Source: Stachybotrys elegans
Lineage: Eukaryota; Ascomycota; Sordariomycetes; Hypocreales; Stachybotryaceae
Assembly: GCA_020746835.1 (NCBI GenBank)
Contig: JAGPNK010000004.1
Coordinates: 2,664,843-2,728,842, forward strand
Direction: 5' to 3'
DNA length: 64,000 bases
A model generated the notes under the pieces. The model searched no databases and was not told where the DNA came from. It worked only from the letters and a program-made list of their open reading frames with translations. The number at the start of each line of letters is the position of its first letter. Within the stretch, counting starts at the first letter, position 1. Shown here piece after piece: positions 1-12,276 of the stretch. A program made the translations under genes and the position numbers.

Positions 1-1781
1 TGCCCCTGGCCATGAAGCGTCCGGGACACATGTTCTTGCCCCCTGTTGACACACGTATCAGCTGCCGCCCCTCCTCGACATTGACTGGGCAGGAAGAGGG
101 GAAAAAAGAAGGGAAAAAAGAAGAAGAAAAAAAAAAGACTCACCTCCAAACGGGATCCAGGACCCCTCCAGACCCTCGGTTGAAAAGTAGGGCTTATCGC
201 CATCTGCGGGCGGTCCCACGCCCAGCTTTTCTCGAGCCTCGGGTCGCACGGGGCCACTCTCTGGGTCGCTTGGGTCGACAATGAATCGGTCCGCCCAGAA
301 GTCGTCGACGGGATGTGCGCCACGGCGCGTATTCCACACGTCCTTGTTCTTGTGCGCGATGCCTGCATTCATCAACCCGTAGCTCGACTGCGGGATGCGC
401 CACTGGCCCAGCTTGAGTTCGCCGTGCAGCGGAACCACGGGCACAAACGCCGTCACGTACATGCGCAGCGTCTCGGCGTAGACGGCCGACATGAGCGTGT
501 CCGAAGTCAGGTCTCGGAAGGGCACCTCGGACAAGGGCGTGGCGCTGGAGATGACATGCACCTGCTGCCTCACGCGCTCTTCCAGCTTCTTGTCCTGTAG
601 AACTTCCAACATGGCCATCAATGTTGCCGGAACCGTGTTTCCCAATGCACTGTTTCATTAGCAAAAAAAAAAAAAGAAAAAAAAAGAAAAAGAAGAAGAA
701 GAAAAATGAAAGGAAAATGGACATACCCCCAGGCGACACCGAGGTCGTGCGACGCAATGGCATCCTCGTCAAAAAATGATTTGAAGAACTCGTGGCGGTA
801 TCGCGTCCACTCGGGACCCCATGCCTCACTTCTCGACTCGTAACCGCCCTCTATCTTCTCCTTGCTGGCCATGACGCGGGCCGACTTGATCCAGCCTCGG
901 ATGTCTTCGAGGAGCCTGAAGCGAATGCGCTCAGCCTGCGTAAACGGCATCCCCTTGAGCAGCCACGGGATCAGTCGGTCAAACTCGAAAAAGTCGTAGA
1001 CAAAGTTGGGGAACTGCTTGAGCAGCATCGGCCCAAAGATGGCCTCCATCTCGGCGGCGCCCACGGTTGCCTGGATAAAAGTCCAAAAGTCCTCCACGTC
1101 TGTCCACTCCTCCGTCTCGTATTTGGAGATGAGGGAGTCGAACGAGGTCCGGAACGCCTGCAGCGTGGGTGCCAGCCCTCGGCCTGCGAGACCCTGACGG
1201 TCGCTCTCGTGGATGATTCGGTGCACGCGCATGTCCTTGGACTCGGAGCCCGGCACGGGGCTGCTCTTGGTGCCCGTCTTGTCGTTGAGGTACAGGGCGG
1301 CCGACTCGTACTTCATGCCGCAGGCATTGACGAAGAAGTGCGTGGCCATTGGCCGGAAATCCAGCAGCTGCGACACCTTCCATATCTGCCGGATGATGAG
1401 GGGATCTTGGTAGAGGTAGACCTGAAAGCCGGGGAGGAGCGGTATACGAACCACTGTCGCCTCGCCGTTGTAGGTTCTATGTGCGGTCAGCTTGCATGTC
1501 GTGGAGCGTTGGGAACACCATCAACCGTACGTGAACCGAAGGACGGCCTTGCGGATATTTAAGCCAAATGGGATGCCAAGCTCAATGTATGGTATGAAGG
1601 CCGGGTACTTGGGCGGGAGCTGTTCGGGGCCCCGTCGACGCCGCTGTGCGCGATGATACCAGAAGAGATCATTGATGTAGAAGACGGTTCGGAGAGCCGT
1701 CAGCGAAGCTAAGACGGTAAGCCAGCTGTTGGTTGTGACAACCTGCACCCATGGGTGCTCCCGGATCGCCACGTTCAACAT
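1..1781 (-). CDS. cytochrome P450, 3' end outside window (partial)
   Basis: Haem-thiolate monooxygenase, probably anchored in the ER membrane. The start is the ATG at 1781, followed by a hydrophobic N-terminus (WLTVLASLTALRTVFYI). I infer three introns: 1477-1530, 650-726 (poly-T rich) and 43-143. Splicing restores the I-helix (GVAWGALGNTVPATLMAM), the ExxR helix (ETLR) and the haem loop FGGGKNMCPGRF right at the window edge, so the protein is lost only after the Cys ligand. The AxGNTxP I-helix in place of the usual (A/G)GxDTT resembles CYP7/CYP8-like fungal P450s. The substrate is unknown. It is divergent from the rhodopsin-like gene at 2770 and may belong with the P450, aminotransferase and Zn2Cys6 gene to its right. 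Family assignment is secure; the function is not. Confidence 0.9.
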
Positions 1782-2769
1782 GATGCTGACGATAGCACAC
1801 CAGGTTCGTACCCGAGTCCAATTAACGGGGTTTACGAAGGATGGGTAGGGACAAATGGAACAATTCTGGACGCTTCAAAAAGGCCCGGTGAGGGTGACAT
1901 CAAGTGCCACGGGGGTTTTATACGGTTCTGCGCTTCCCAAGCACCGCACCTGCACCTACGGGATCAATAATCCTGCCGTCTCCGACACGTGCTGAACCAA
2001 CAGATCATGCTATCGTCGGCATCATGCACATGTGCAGGTAGCATTGCTTGGTCCCGGGGTGTGGGTGTGGCATGTCGCATGGGAGATAATGGGGGGTGTG
2101 GTGGCAAGCCGAGGCGAGTAGATAGCAGCCAAGGAAGAAGAGGAGGGAGGATGGCCGGCGCGGTGGGCTCGAAACAACGCACGACGCACGACGCACATGG
2201 TGCATGATGCGCAGGTGGAATGGGGGGACGAACGGGTGGACGGAAGTGTGTGGCCAACTTTCCCAGCCTTCTTCTTCCTTGCCAAGGAACTTTGGTCCGG
2301 CGTGAGCAGATTTCATGTGTTTGCTGACTGCAGGTAGACAAGAGACGTTGCAGGAAAGCTGGCCATGCCTAAACAGGGAGCTTGCAAGGCGCAGAGACCG
2401 GGCGGTTATTGCTAGGCTGAGGCAAGGGGGGCCTTTTCGGGACTGGTTTTCTGGAAATAGAAGGGCCCCTGGTACGTTTTCTCTTTGTCGTGCCGCCTTT
2501 GTACATGAGATAACTCTTGCTTGCGCGGCATCACGAGGTCCCTATAGGCCCACGGCGCGCAGGATTCCGAGTAGAGAGGGGCGAAGATGAGGAGGAGGAG
2601 GAGGATGATGAGGAGGAGGAGGAAGCGGCAATGCAGGCCCGCAGTTCTGGTGTCGCATCTCCTCGATTGAACAAGCTCTTTAATACAATATTGTGCCTCT
2701 GCCGCCCTGCCACACCCATCCCACGTTTTCATCTTCCTGCAGCGTCTCGTTTGTTGGTTGCATTCGACC
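1782..2769. other. intergenic region, divergent promoters
   Basis: This is the upstream region shared by the divergent P450 and rhodopsin-like genes. I see no convincing gene. A GAG/GAT trinucleotide-rich microsatellite lies at about 2585-2632. It produces acidic or poly-Ser shadow reading frames that I do not accept as genes. Confidence 0.6.
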
Positions 2770-4344
2770 ATGGACTTGCTGGATCTGTCGAGAATACCGT
2801 TGGCCCAGGCGCCGCCCGGCTCAGACAACCTGTTTGAGGATGGGCCCTCGCAATCCTGGATGCCTCGGTTGGCCATATACATCACGCTGCCCTTGGCCAC
2901 TGCATTGGTCGTGTTGCGTCTCTACACCCGTCTCAGCCTGCGCTATGGCCTGGGCACAGACGACTGTGAGTGGCATTCCTCGTATGTACGTTGGTTTGTT
3001 TGCAGGCTAACCCAAGTCCCCTCGGCAGACCTGTGCATTGCTGCCATGGCGGCCAGTGCTGGCTTCTGTGGTGTCATGCTTGAGCAGCGCAAGTCGTCCC
3101 CTGTCGCGTCGCCGACCCGGCCCTCGATGCTAACGACCCCAATCCAGAGCTCGACGACACCTACGGACGACATTATTGGGATGTGCCAGTGTCCGCCGTG
3201 ACGGATCGTCTCATGCAGGTATTTTTTTTGTTATCCATCCACACGGCGACTTGAGACGGCTCGTAATAACCTCGGTTGTCTCGATAGGAAACATGCGCCA
3301 TCTCGGCCGTGTACTGCTGGGCAGCGGCCTTGACCAAGCTCTCGCTCTGCGCGCTGTACCTACGGCTGTTTTCCCCGCTGGCGCGCGTCCGCATCGCCAT
3401 CTGGGTCGCCGTCGGCTTCATCGCCGTTGGCTACGTGACGCTCTTCGCCGTGTGGATCGCCTACAGCGTGCCCCGAGTGGGACAGTCCTGGACCGACCCT
3501 GTCTTCTTCATTCGTGTTGGTCGTGACACGCCCGCCATCAGCATAACCCTGAGTGCCTTGAGCGTTTTTACCGACTTCCAAGTCCTGCTGGTCCCTCTCA
3601 TGGCCGTGTCGGGCCTCGCCTTGACGAACAGGAGGAAGGTCGGCCTGGCGGCCTTGTTTGCGACGGGTCTATTGTATGTCATTTCATTCATGGATCGTGG
3701 GCAGCCCGAGCTGAGTACTGATTTGTCGCAGGGCTTGTGCTTTCTGTGTCGCTGGACTGCCGCCGCGCATCTCCATCTACCGCGCAGCCAATGTTGACCA
3801 CCAGCCCGATCCCTTCTGGACGTCGACGCCTGCGTATGCGCTCGGGTAAGGGCTCCTGTTCCCATCAAGATCCGAACTGTGACCATTGGCAGGCTAACAT
3901 GGGTGTTGTGCTAGCGTTGCCGAGATCAACCTGGGCATCATCTGCTCGTGCATCCCAGTTTGCGTCCCTCTTTTCCGGGGATGGAGGGCGAGTCTCGCAT
4001 CTACAGTGACGGGGTCCTACCTGGGCAAATACTGGTCCCGCTACCGTGGATCTTCGGGCTCGTCGTCCCAGGCGGATAGGAAGGGCGCGGGGGGCAACGA
4101 GTCTCTCCCAAGGGTGCCAAAGGGGAACCTCAAGACTCTCCTGTCCTTCATCGGCCGGGGCGGCGACAAGAGCAACACATTGACCTCGGCCTCGCAGCAG
4201 AGCATCGCCCCAATCAAGGCGGCGCCCGACATTGAGCTCGCGCGGTACGACGAGCTTCGCTCCATCGACGTCGACTACCACACCTACCTGACCCCCCCGC
4301 AAAAGGCCTCGCAGGGTTCGCACGGCCGCAACTCCGCCTACTAA
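2770..4344 (+). CDS. fungal rhodopsin-like (PTH11/SAT20-type) seven-TM membrane protein
   Basis: Predicted plasma-membrane protein of 419 residues in six exons. Introns are 2966-3026, 3089-3147 (a GC-AG intron, donor GCAAGT), 3219-3286, 3674-3731 and 3846-3914. Signatures of the fungal rhodopsin-like domain are visible in order: LRLYTRLSLRYGLGTDDY after TM1, YGRHYWDVP before TM3, YCWAAALTKLSLCALYLRLF in TM3, SVFTDFQVLLVPL and the terminal AEINLGIICSCIPVCVPLFR. A cytosolic, Ser/Gly/Lys-rich tail of about 130 residues follows. There is no CFEM domain, so a sensor role is only a possibility; the family is large and mostly uncharacterised. The start is the first ATG in frame with TM1. Confidence 0.88.
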
Positions 4345-5570
4345 ACTAATGGCATGATCTTGATCTGGCGGAAGCTAGTTACTGGCAAGACTAGGGACCG
4401 GGAGCTAGGAGTAGCGTGCGGCCGATGGATAAAGACGATGGATAAAGACGATGGATGCCAAGACGGAGAAACTACTGGAATGTACGGTTACGCATACAAG
4501 GAACGGCGTGTTGGTTGGCGTTTGGCGCAACAAAATACCACAATCTTACGATAAACTTTTCTCGTGCATAACACGGTATGCGGTTGGTTGTTGTTTGACG
4601 TGACTGTTACAACCCAACGTATGTACGTACGCACCACATGCAAACCCACAGCCAACCTCGGTTTCCAGCCATCATCAGGTCGGGTGAGGGGAAATGACCC
4701 AGTCGCTTGGGGGGCACCATGGGGGTCTCTGTCCCAAATATAGGACGTGTCCCCTCCCCTCACAACCTACGGGCGTTGACGTGCTGTCCAGAGATCCGGA
4801 CGTAAACCCTGGAGCCCCAGTCCCGGAATTGTTGGTGAGCATCGATTGTATTCAGAAAAGAATGGAAGGCTGTGTGCATGCATGCACGTATGGATCGACA
4901 TCCATTGCGACATGGCATCGTGGGCCGCTTCACAAGCGAATGTAACCTCACCGGCGACAAGCCGGGCTAACCAATGCAGTGAGCATTTCGAGGAGGGGCC
5001 CAAAAGATACAAAGACAACGGCGCGTAAACTGATAAAAACAGCGTGGCTTGGCGCTCCGCGACAACAGCCGGTTTCTGGGACAAGTGCCAATATCGCCAT
5101 GCACCTGTCGGTCAATGAGCCAATGAGGCCAGCATCAAGGGTTCCCTCCCCTTGTACGTACATTGGCGTATCGAATCCTTCGGCCCTCCTAGAGGCTTGA
5201 CTGCGCCGTCAGCGGGCTCCATCACGATGACGCTTGGCCGAATGGAGCCCAGACGGAAGACGAGGACGTGCCGCCGGCCCCCCCGACCTCCACGTCCACT
5301 CACAAACAGACAGACAGACAGAAGGGCAGAAGTGCAGAAATAAGCACTGTGCAGGGCTGGCAAGCTAGCTCGATGCAACGCTACAGCCCACCTACATCAC
5401 CAACCTGCATACAGTCTGTCCCATCCGCTGGCCACGGCACCCCCTTTGCACCTATCCGTGTTGTGAAGTTGTCTCTATCTAGGTGGGCTTATATGTGCAG
5501 CTGCAGCAGTTTGCCCATACAGCTTGGAAGCAGCGTGAACTCGTCCCTCCCCCATCATCACCCCCCTGTC
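4345..5570. other. intergenic region with short tandem repeats
   Basis: No gene recognised between the rhodopsin-like gene and the P450. It holds a 13-bp direct repeat (gatggataaagac, about 2.5 copies, near 4423-4456) and a CAGA tetranucleotide run near 5306-5320. The last several hundred bases are the presumed promoter of the P450 at 5571. Confidence 0.5.
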
Positions 5571-7368
5571 ATGGCTGTCCCTCTCCCGAGCCCAGCACAG
5601 GCTGCCGTGGTGGCATCCATCGTCATCGTCGGCACCTATCTCTACAGCAAGCTCTACTACCACCGCTTCAAGCTGAACGCGCACATCCCTCAGCTGCCCT
5701 CTTCTCTTCTTTTTGGCCATCTCATCGCTTTCGATGCCTTCACCAAGAAGGGGGTCCTGGATCGCCATCCAGATGTCATCTTCTCCGAGATGCACCAGGC
5801 GGCAGGAAAGCCGCCTGTCATGCTGCTCGACAATTGGCCCATTGTGCCTCCAATGGCCATTGTAGCCAACCACGAGGTTGCCGAGCAAGTGTCTAAACCC
5901 TCGCCCCTCTTCCAGTACAGTGCTCCCAAGTCGCAGTCCCTGGCCCGCGTCGTCGACTTGATTGGACCCAAGACCATTTTGCTCAAGCAGGTAGCAGAGC
6001 TCATCCCGTCTCATTGCCCTGCAGGCTAGCTAATATCCTCTTAGAATGACGACTGGAAGCAAGTGCGAAGACGGTTTAATCCTGGATTCGCACCCCAGCA
6101 CCTCATGACTCTTCTCCCGCTCATCCTAGACAAGGCCTCTCTTTATTTTGGCATCTTGGATGAGCTTGCCAAGTCGGACAAGCCCATATCTCTGGATGGA
6201 GCGACAACCAATCTTACATTTGACATTATTGGCGCTGTGACAATGGGAGTAGACATGAATGCACAGCACCTAGATCCCTCTCAGCAAGGCGAGATGGTTG
6301 TAATGTACAAACAGCTCATCAAAAGTCTGTCCCCCTCACCCCTCGCGAGCCTTGAGCATGACTCTGACCTAACGAAGCATTTGCCGACGATAAGCTACAG
6401 CTTCCTTGGTGGTTGATACCTCGAGTCCATCTCCAACGCCGCCGTCTGGGTGCCAAGATCTCCGCCCAGCTGCAGGACATTGTTCGCGAGAGCTTTGCAA
6501 ACATGAAGGCCGGTTCCGAGACCACCGGATCGCGCAGCATCTTATCCCTAAGTCTCAAGGACGTCGATACCCTGACGCAGGATATCCTCGATGAGACGTG
6601 CGACCAGCTCAAGACTTTCCTCTTTGCAGGTCACGATACGACTAGCACCACCATTACCTGGATGGTCTACGAGCTTTCCCGTACGCCTCATGCCCTGAAG
6701 AAGGTCCGTGAGGAGCTGGACCGTCTCTTCGGCCCCGGGCGTGCGGGCGACCCTACGTTTGTCCGCCAGAAGCTCTTGGAGCCTGGTGGTGATGCTCTCA
6801 TCAACCAGATGGTCTACATATCGGCCGTTCTAAAAGAGGTCCTTCGCTTGTATGCGCCTGCAGGAACCATTCGCTACTCCAATCCAGGCACCGGCTTCGT
6901 GCTCAAGACCTCGCAGGGGGACTACAACGTGGATGGCAACTGGATATACCTGAACCATAGAATGATCCACCTCGACCCGGGCGTCTACGGAGATACAGCA
7001 GAACAGTTTGTACCCGAACGGTGGCTGCAGCCCGAGGGCTTGCCCGCCAGCGCGTGGAGGCCCTTTGAACGAGGACCGAGAAACTGCATTGGTCAGGAGC
7101 TTGCCAACATTGAGGCGCGCATCATTATCGCCATGCTCATCTCCCGCTACGACTTCACCAAGGTCGGCCTTGGGGAAATTGCTCCTGATGAGACAGGCAA
7201 GCCCTCGATCAACGACAAGGGTCAATATGATGTCAAATCGGAAATGTACACTGTAAGTCTTTATCCTAACCTGGCATCTCGATCCAAGATGCTAATATTT
7301 TGCAGACTATCCAGATTAGTGGAAAACCGGTGGACGGGATGATGGTCAAGATCAAGATGGCTTCATGA
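5571..7368 (+). CDS. cytochrome P450 (CYP59/StcS-like by motif)
   Basis: Complete P450 of 545 residues in four exons. Introns are 5991-6044, 6325-6377 and 7253-7305. An N-terminal membrane anchor (AAVVASIVIVGTYLYSKLYY) is followed by the I-helix FAGHDTTSTT (His-Asp-Thr near residue 316), KEVLRLY, PERW and the haem loop FERGPRNCIGQELA with the Cys ligand near residue 469. The intron at 6325 has a non-consensus GTCTGT donor, but only this splice joins YKQLIKTFADD to KLQLPWWLIPR, as expected in the family. FExGPRNCIGQELA resembles the sterigmatocystin/aflatoxin P450s StcS/AflN; that is a motif impression, not proof of substrate. It lies convergent to the dead MFS transporter. The product is unknown. 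Confidence 0.92.
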
Positions 7369-7638
7369 TAGAATTCAGTATCATAAAAAGGGTTTGAGCT
7401 TTGTGTATCATTAGTAAAGAAAGGATATGATGCTTTAGACATGCTTCAGAGAGAGAATCAATTTCTGATGGAGAGTGATGGTCACCTTTCGAAATCTTGG
7501 CCACTACTTCTCTCTGTAGTCTGGAGCAAGGCATGCACGTATGGCGATCCTCCCTTTAGCTTCCGCTTGATGAGCAATGCTTGGGCCAACGAAGAAACTG
7601 TCGGCTGTAGCCCCTACTCGGCTCGTCACACTTGTTTC

Positions 7639-9470
7639 TTATTTGTTCTTCTCAACTGATGGTAGGTAAAGCGGTAAGGGTCCATCATACCTCTGAAGAT
7701 CGTTTTTTTCATGTGGTCCCACCTCTGGATGTAGCACTTGATCCCCATAGCAGCCATCGATGCCGTACTGGGTATCCAGTTCTGTCCTGAGCTCTGGCCC
7801 TCTCTGCATGCCGACAACGAAGAAGCTGACGATGCTGATGGCCATGCAGAAATACCAAATAGCACGGAGGCTCAAGACAAAAACGGTTACAATACGGTTC
7901 AGGGTATCCGTGGGGAGCTCATTGCTTTCTCGTAGCCGGGGAACCTGGCTTGCAAATGTGTAGGCCGCGCCATGCCGTAACTTGGGGTAGAGATCAGGCA
8001 TACCTATCAGTCATATTGTCGTCGAATACCTCGTTGAAGATGATGGCTGATAGGGTGACGCCCCATATATACCCAAAGCTTCGAACGAAACTATAGGCGG
8101 CACTGGAAGCTGCGACATATTTCTCGAGCAACGAGGCCATGATGGTAGGTAGGAGGCTCGGTATAACGAGACCAACATCCGCACTTGCGATGAGTCGAAG
8201 AATGACCCATGCAGCCATGGACGTGCCAGAGACCAGTAAGGTAAAAACGCCTGTAGCTATCGTCATAATAGCAAAGGCTACAGCATGTAGCGGCCTATAG
8301 GCACCGAACTTGCTCAGTAGGATTCCGCCTGCCACAGCAAAGACTATAGATGGAATAGCAAAATGGAGGAAATATGTCCCAGACTCTAGCACTGTTTTCC
8401 CTTGAACGGCCTGAAGATAGATGAGGAAGAAGTAGGTTATGACCTGCAGGATGATGGAGCTTGTAAAGGTCAAGACAAAAGCAGCAGCCGAGGTGCGACT
8501 GGCGAGGAGGTATGATGGTACGCTAGGATAGCGCGCATATACTGTCTGGTAGGCGTGAAAAGCAGCCCAGACTAGGGACCCGCGGGTCAGCAGCATTATG
8601 ATACGCCACGAGGACCCAGGGATTCTGATGCCTCCCATCACGACTCCCCATGCCAGGGATGAAGATGAGGTTGCCGATGACATCCAACTGACGCATGAGC
8701 GAGAGGGGCTGTCGGAAGGCCGGTGTGGTTGTCGGGTCCGGCGGAGAGGTCTGGGTGGTAGGGAGCTCGTGTGAGCCTGTCTTGACACCACGCATCAAGA
8801 GAGCAAGGGCTATCATGACAACCCCACAGATGGATAAGTTCATGTAGAAGATCCAGCGCCAGCCAGACTCGGCAAGGGCACCACCGACTGGTGGTCCGAG
8901 GGCCGCGGCGATACATGCCCAGGAGAAGATGAGGCCGAGGTACTTGCCGCGCTCATGCACAGGCACCAAGCCACAGCACACAATGTCAATAAGCACGTTG
9001 ATGCCGCCGGCGCCAGCACCTTGGATATCGCGACCAGCGATGAGCATGCCGGGTCCTGTGGCGCCACAGACATCTCTGCTGCCGAGAAGGAACAGTGCGA
9101 TGGAGGCAAAGAGCGCAGTACGCCGGCCCAGGACGTCGGCTAGCAGGCTGCACAGGGGCTGCAAGGCGCATGATGCGAGGATAAGCGAGTTGGCTATCTA
9201 GGCATACTTGGTGGCGCCGCCAACCTCAGAGACGATGGTAGGGAGCGCCGTAGTCATCATGGCGACATAAAGTGCAGATATGAAGGCGAGAATGCAAAGG
9301 CATGTAAAGATGCCCCAGAAACGCAGTCCCTTGGCCATCGGAGCTACAGCAGCGCTGCTCTCCTCATGCTCTGGGTCACGCTGCTGGGGACCATCAGCCC
9401 CTACCTTTTCGACTGGGCCTGACATGTACGCAGAGAGACTAGGGTGCTCGCGTCGGGCCATTTCGAGCAA
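7639..9470 (-). pseudogene. MFS multidrug-type transporter (DHA family), inactivated
   Basis: Homologous to 14-TM drug:H+ antiporters. Recognisable stretches are VAMMTTALPTIVSEVGG, LADVLGRRTALFASI, GRDIQGAGAGGINVL, LGPPVGGALAESGWRWIFY and the later helices to FVRSFGYIWGV. At least three lesions are visible. First, the conserved Trp after ATKYA (expected YAWIANS) is a TAG stop near 9196. Second, near 8635-8665 the reading frame changes between NLIFIP and SLAWGVV, with about eight expected residues missing. Third, near 8001 the frame changes again before LYPKLRHGAAY. The TGG-to-TAG change is a C-to-T at CpA on the plus strand, the preference of RIP. The true N-terminus may begin upstream of 9470 (GADGYYDNIGELLEMARRE is in frame). 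Confidence 0.82.
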
Positions 9471-9633
9471 CTCCCCAATGTTATCATAATAACCGTCCGC
9501 CCCTAGCTGGGCGAGCTGGAAGGAGGGACATAGAAGACAGAAAATACTTTGGATGCTATCTTTATGAGATTTTCATGGTTGTAAATAGAACAGTGTGCAT
9601 TTCCCAACCCGGCCACACACTCCTCTATCCTCA

Positions 9634-10098
9634 TCATGCCCTCTTGACTCGAGCCTTGTCCGAGACGCCTACACCTGACAGAAACGCAACCCTGATTAAA
9701 GTGACGAGTGAAGTAAAGAAGAGGTTGCCCCAATCACCTCCCCGTATTTCTCCAAGCGATAGGCGGTCCTGCTGCTTTAGGCTGACATACAAGCTGGCAA
9801 GCATAGAGATATCAACGAGAAGGATTCCCGCGTTAACTGCCCTCCAGACTTTGATATCGCCAGTGATGCGCAGGACGACGCCCTGCACCACGGCAATGAA
9901 GGAGAAGAGTGCGGCAAGCTGGTGGAAGAGAAAGCCATGGTCGGGGTTGTAGGGCGACATCTGGGCGGGGATGAAAGAGTCGAGCATCACCTCGGGCATA
10001 AAAAGCGTGGCGTAGACGGTGGGAATAAGCGTCAGAGGGTCGACCCATTTGAACCAGATGTCATAAAATTTGTGAACATGTACCGATGGCGATGCCAT
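9634..10098 (-). CDS. small four-helix membrane protein (DUF7704-like)
   Basis: Single-exon protein of 154 residues. About four hydrophobic segments are visible: LIPTVYATLFM, HQLAALFSFIAVVQGVVL, VNAGILLVDISMLASLYV and NLFFTSLVTLIRVAFL. The conserved-looking DHGFLFHQLA lies before the second helix. It resembles the small integral membrane proteins annotated as DUF7704 in fungi, several of which sit next to metabolic genes; I recognise the architecture rather than a defined function. It is on the same strand as, and just upstream of, the MFS pseudogene, so the two may once have been co-expressed. Confidence 0.7.
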   Translation of the reverse strand: MASPSVHVHKFYDIWFKWVDPLTLIPTVYATLFMPEVMLDSFIPAQMSPYNPDHGFLFHQLAALFSFIAVVQGVVLRITGDIKVWRAVNAGILLVDISMLASLYVSLKQQDRLSLGEIRGGDWGNLFFTSLVTLIRVAFLSGVGVSDKARVKRA

Positions 10099-10876
10099 TG
10101 CGACTTGGCTTGCTTTGTTCCGAAAACGACAGAAGAGCTCAAGAGAAAAGAGCTAGCTGGCGAGTGAGGAAAGAAGTAAATTTGTATTGACTGTGCCTCA
10201 AATGAAGGAGGGGACATTACGTTCTAATGGACCAACAACTTCTCAACCAAGTCGGGAAGGCAGACAGTGAGGGAGGGCGCTGGGGGCCGTCTTACGCGAG
10301 GACAAGGGTGTTAGGTGCGGACCAACAGCTACAAAAGCTCCAATCAATTACTTGGCACTTAGCCTGTTATCCAACTGATGGCACGAATTAGACGTAGGCT
10401 AGGAGCAGAGGCAACCCAAGGACAAGGACAAGGGCCTCCAAGGTACACTGCGCCGCTGCTCGCCACGGCAATTTCCTCATCACATCTGTCGTCATGATCG
10501 ATTTTAAAGCCCTTCACTTGTCGCTCTCCTCTGTCGCTATACTCCGACTGTGCCCAGTTTCGCAACCACAGTGGTGGGCCGTCGTCAACTATGAAAGCGA
10601 TCCAACGCTCCAGGCCCTGGACATCACCCTTGACTGTGCCTTGGAGGGCATACTCAACCCAACCTCTTGTCGTGCCGCCCCCGAGTTAAACAACGACTAC
10701 ATTGTTGTTTCAAGCTGGCCTAGGAAATTTCCTGTAAGTCATGGCAAGTCGTAGCCGCGGAAACTTGCTATGGTCGGCCATTATTTCCAGGGGAGACTTT
10801 CCAACACTTTTTTCAGCCTGTTGACGCTGTCAGCCAGCCTAGCACAATTGCATCGCTGCGAGATGCTGCCCAAATC
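10099..10876. other. intergenic region; weak reading frame only
   Basis: A plus-strand frame at 10494-10754 (86 codons) is followed by a GTAAGT donor-like site at about 10734. It lacks a clear signal peptide or recognisable domain, so I do not call it a gene. The remainder is presumed promoter of the DUF7704-like gene and 3' flank of the aminotransferase. Confidence 0.4.
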
Positions 10877-12276
10877 TTACCTATCAAGGCCAACATCCAT
10901 AGTTCTCTCGGGTTGCGTATAAACCATTCTGAAGCGGCCTGGCTCAGAGGCACCTTCTTCTCCCGGATGTAAGAACACCCCTCCCTCTTGAAGTTTCTCT
11001 GCCAACATAAATTCTCTGGCGCGGTGGCCGAGTGTCTGATGGTCTGTCGTATTGGGCGGTGGCAACCAGTTGCTCAGGTCGATGTAGACGAAAAACCCAG
11101 AGTTGGCCTCAAGGTAGGGGATGTTGAGCTCCCGAAGCCTTGACGTGGCTGCGCGGTACGCTGTAGCAATAGTGGCCCGTGAGAATTCTAGAAAGGAGCG
11201 ACACCACTCTCTGTCTTCGAACATGGCGGTTGTGATGGCAACGGATGGTGCTGAAGGTTCGTGGAAACGGGCCAAGGCTGCCGCAGCACGTCGAAGCTCG
11301 GCATTTCGTGTGATGAGAATACCCAACCGCAAGCCGGCTGCAGAAAAGTCTTTGCTGGTGCCGTACTCGACATGTACAAGGTTCGGATCGATCAAACCGT
11401 CGGTATCGATGGCGAGCGCAGACGTAAAATGTGGTAGGTTCTCCGACTCCCCCTCCAGCGACTCGAAATCTGTCAAGGCGTAGACCTCGTCGCTTATAAG
11501 GTGCAACCTCCGTCTCTGGCAGAACTTCATAATCTCCACGATCGTTTCACGGGGATAGTAACGCCCCAGAGGGTTGCTGGGGTTGACAATCAAGACAGCC
11601 TTGATCTTTGTGCCCTGCTCTTGTGATTTGAGAAGGGCACGCTCCATATTCTCCACGATGCCAAGTTCCATGGCTTCATGAACCTCGTTGTCGGTGTAGA
11701 CAACCTTGACGTCATTCTCGTTTCCGAAATCCAACTCCAAACGACCGTACACTGGTCTGGTTACGAGTATTCCCTCACCTGGCTCGGCGAGTGCCCACGC
11801 CAGAACCGAGTGTAGAGCTGTGACGCCCTGGAAGATTTGGACATTGGTTTCGTTCACGTGGGTGGCGGGATGGAAGGTTTCCTCGATGTGGCCAGCAATT
11901 GCCCTGAGGAGTCTCTGGCTTCCAGCAAAGCCATACGTAAATGCTGCCGGGGTCAATTCAACCTGCTTGAGGATTAGAAATGCATCTCGTGGTTTAGGTG
12001 AGTATTTCAGCATACTTGGTTGGCAAAGTTGGCCAGCTCTTGGTGAACCAGCGGGTTTTCTGCTGTGGAGAAAGACACAATGCCTTCGGGGTTGGCCTCG
12101 GGGTTGTATCTAGCGGAGGAACCCGGGGCAAATTTCCAGGGGACATTTAAGCGAGACAGGAGTTGCTGGGAGCGCTCTGATACCAGTGATGATTGTCCAA
12201 GTTGAGATGCAGAGACAGACTCGACGCCCAGAGAAGCTATCGACAGCACCGGGCCCAGACCCGGGAGTAGTTTCAT
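10877..12276 (-). CDS. ACC synthase-like PLP aminotransferase (class I/II)
   Basis: Fold type I PLP enzyme of 448 residues. The intron 11963-12015 joins ELANFANQ to VELTPAAFTYG. Family landmarks are NPEGIVSFSTAEN near the N-terminus, FTYGFAGSQRLLRAIA, NPSNPLGRYY (binds the PLP ring), DEVYALTDF (Asp/Tyr contacts) and YGTSKDFSAAGLRLGIL, which holds the Schiff-base Lys. Fungal members of this group include 1-aminocyclopropane-1-carboxylate synthase-like proteins and GliI-type C-S lyases of secondary metabolism, so a PLP-dependent elimination or transamination is plausible but the substrate is not readable. An upstream in-frame ATG at 12375 would add 33 Arg-rich residues. It is transcribed in the same direction as the Zn2Cys6 gene. 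Confidence 0.9.

Noticed and set aside
2412..2900. Minus-strand frame with poly-Leu/Ile and acidic or poly-Ser shadows on other frames
   Set aside because: Produced by the GAG/GAT microsatellite at about 2585-2632; overlaps the start of the rhodopsin-like gene.
10494..10754. 86-codon plus-strand frame ending near a GTAAGT site
   Set aside because: No convincing signal peptide, domain or second exon, and it faces the 3' end of the aminotransferase; insufficient support for a gene.
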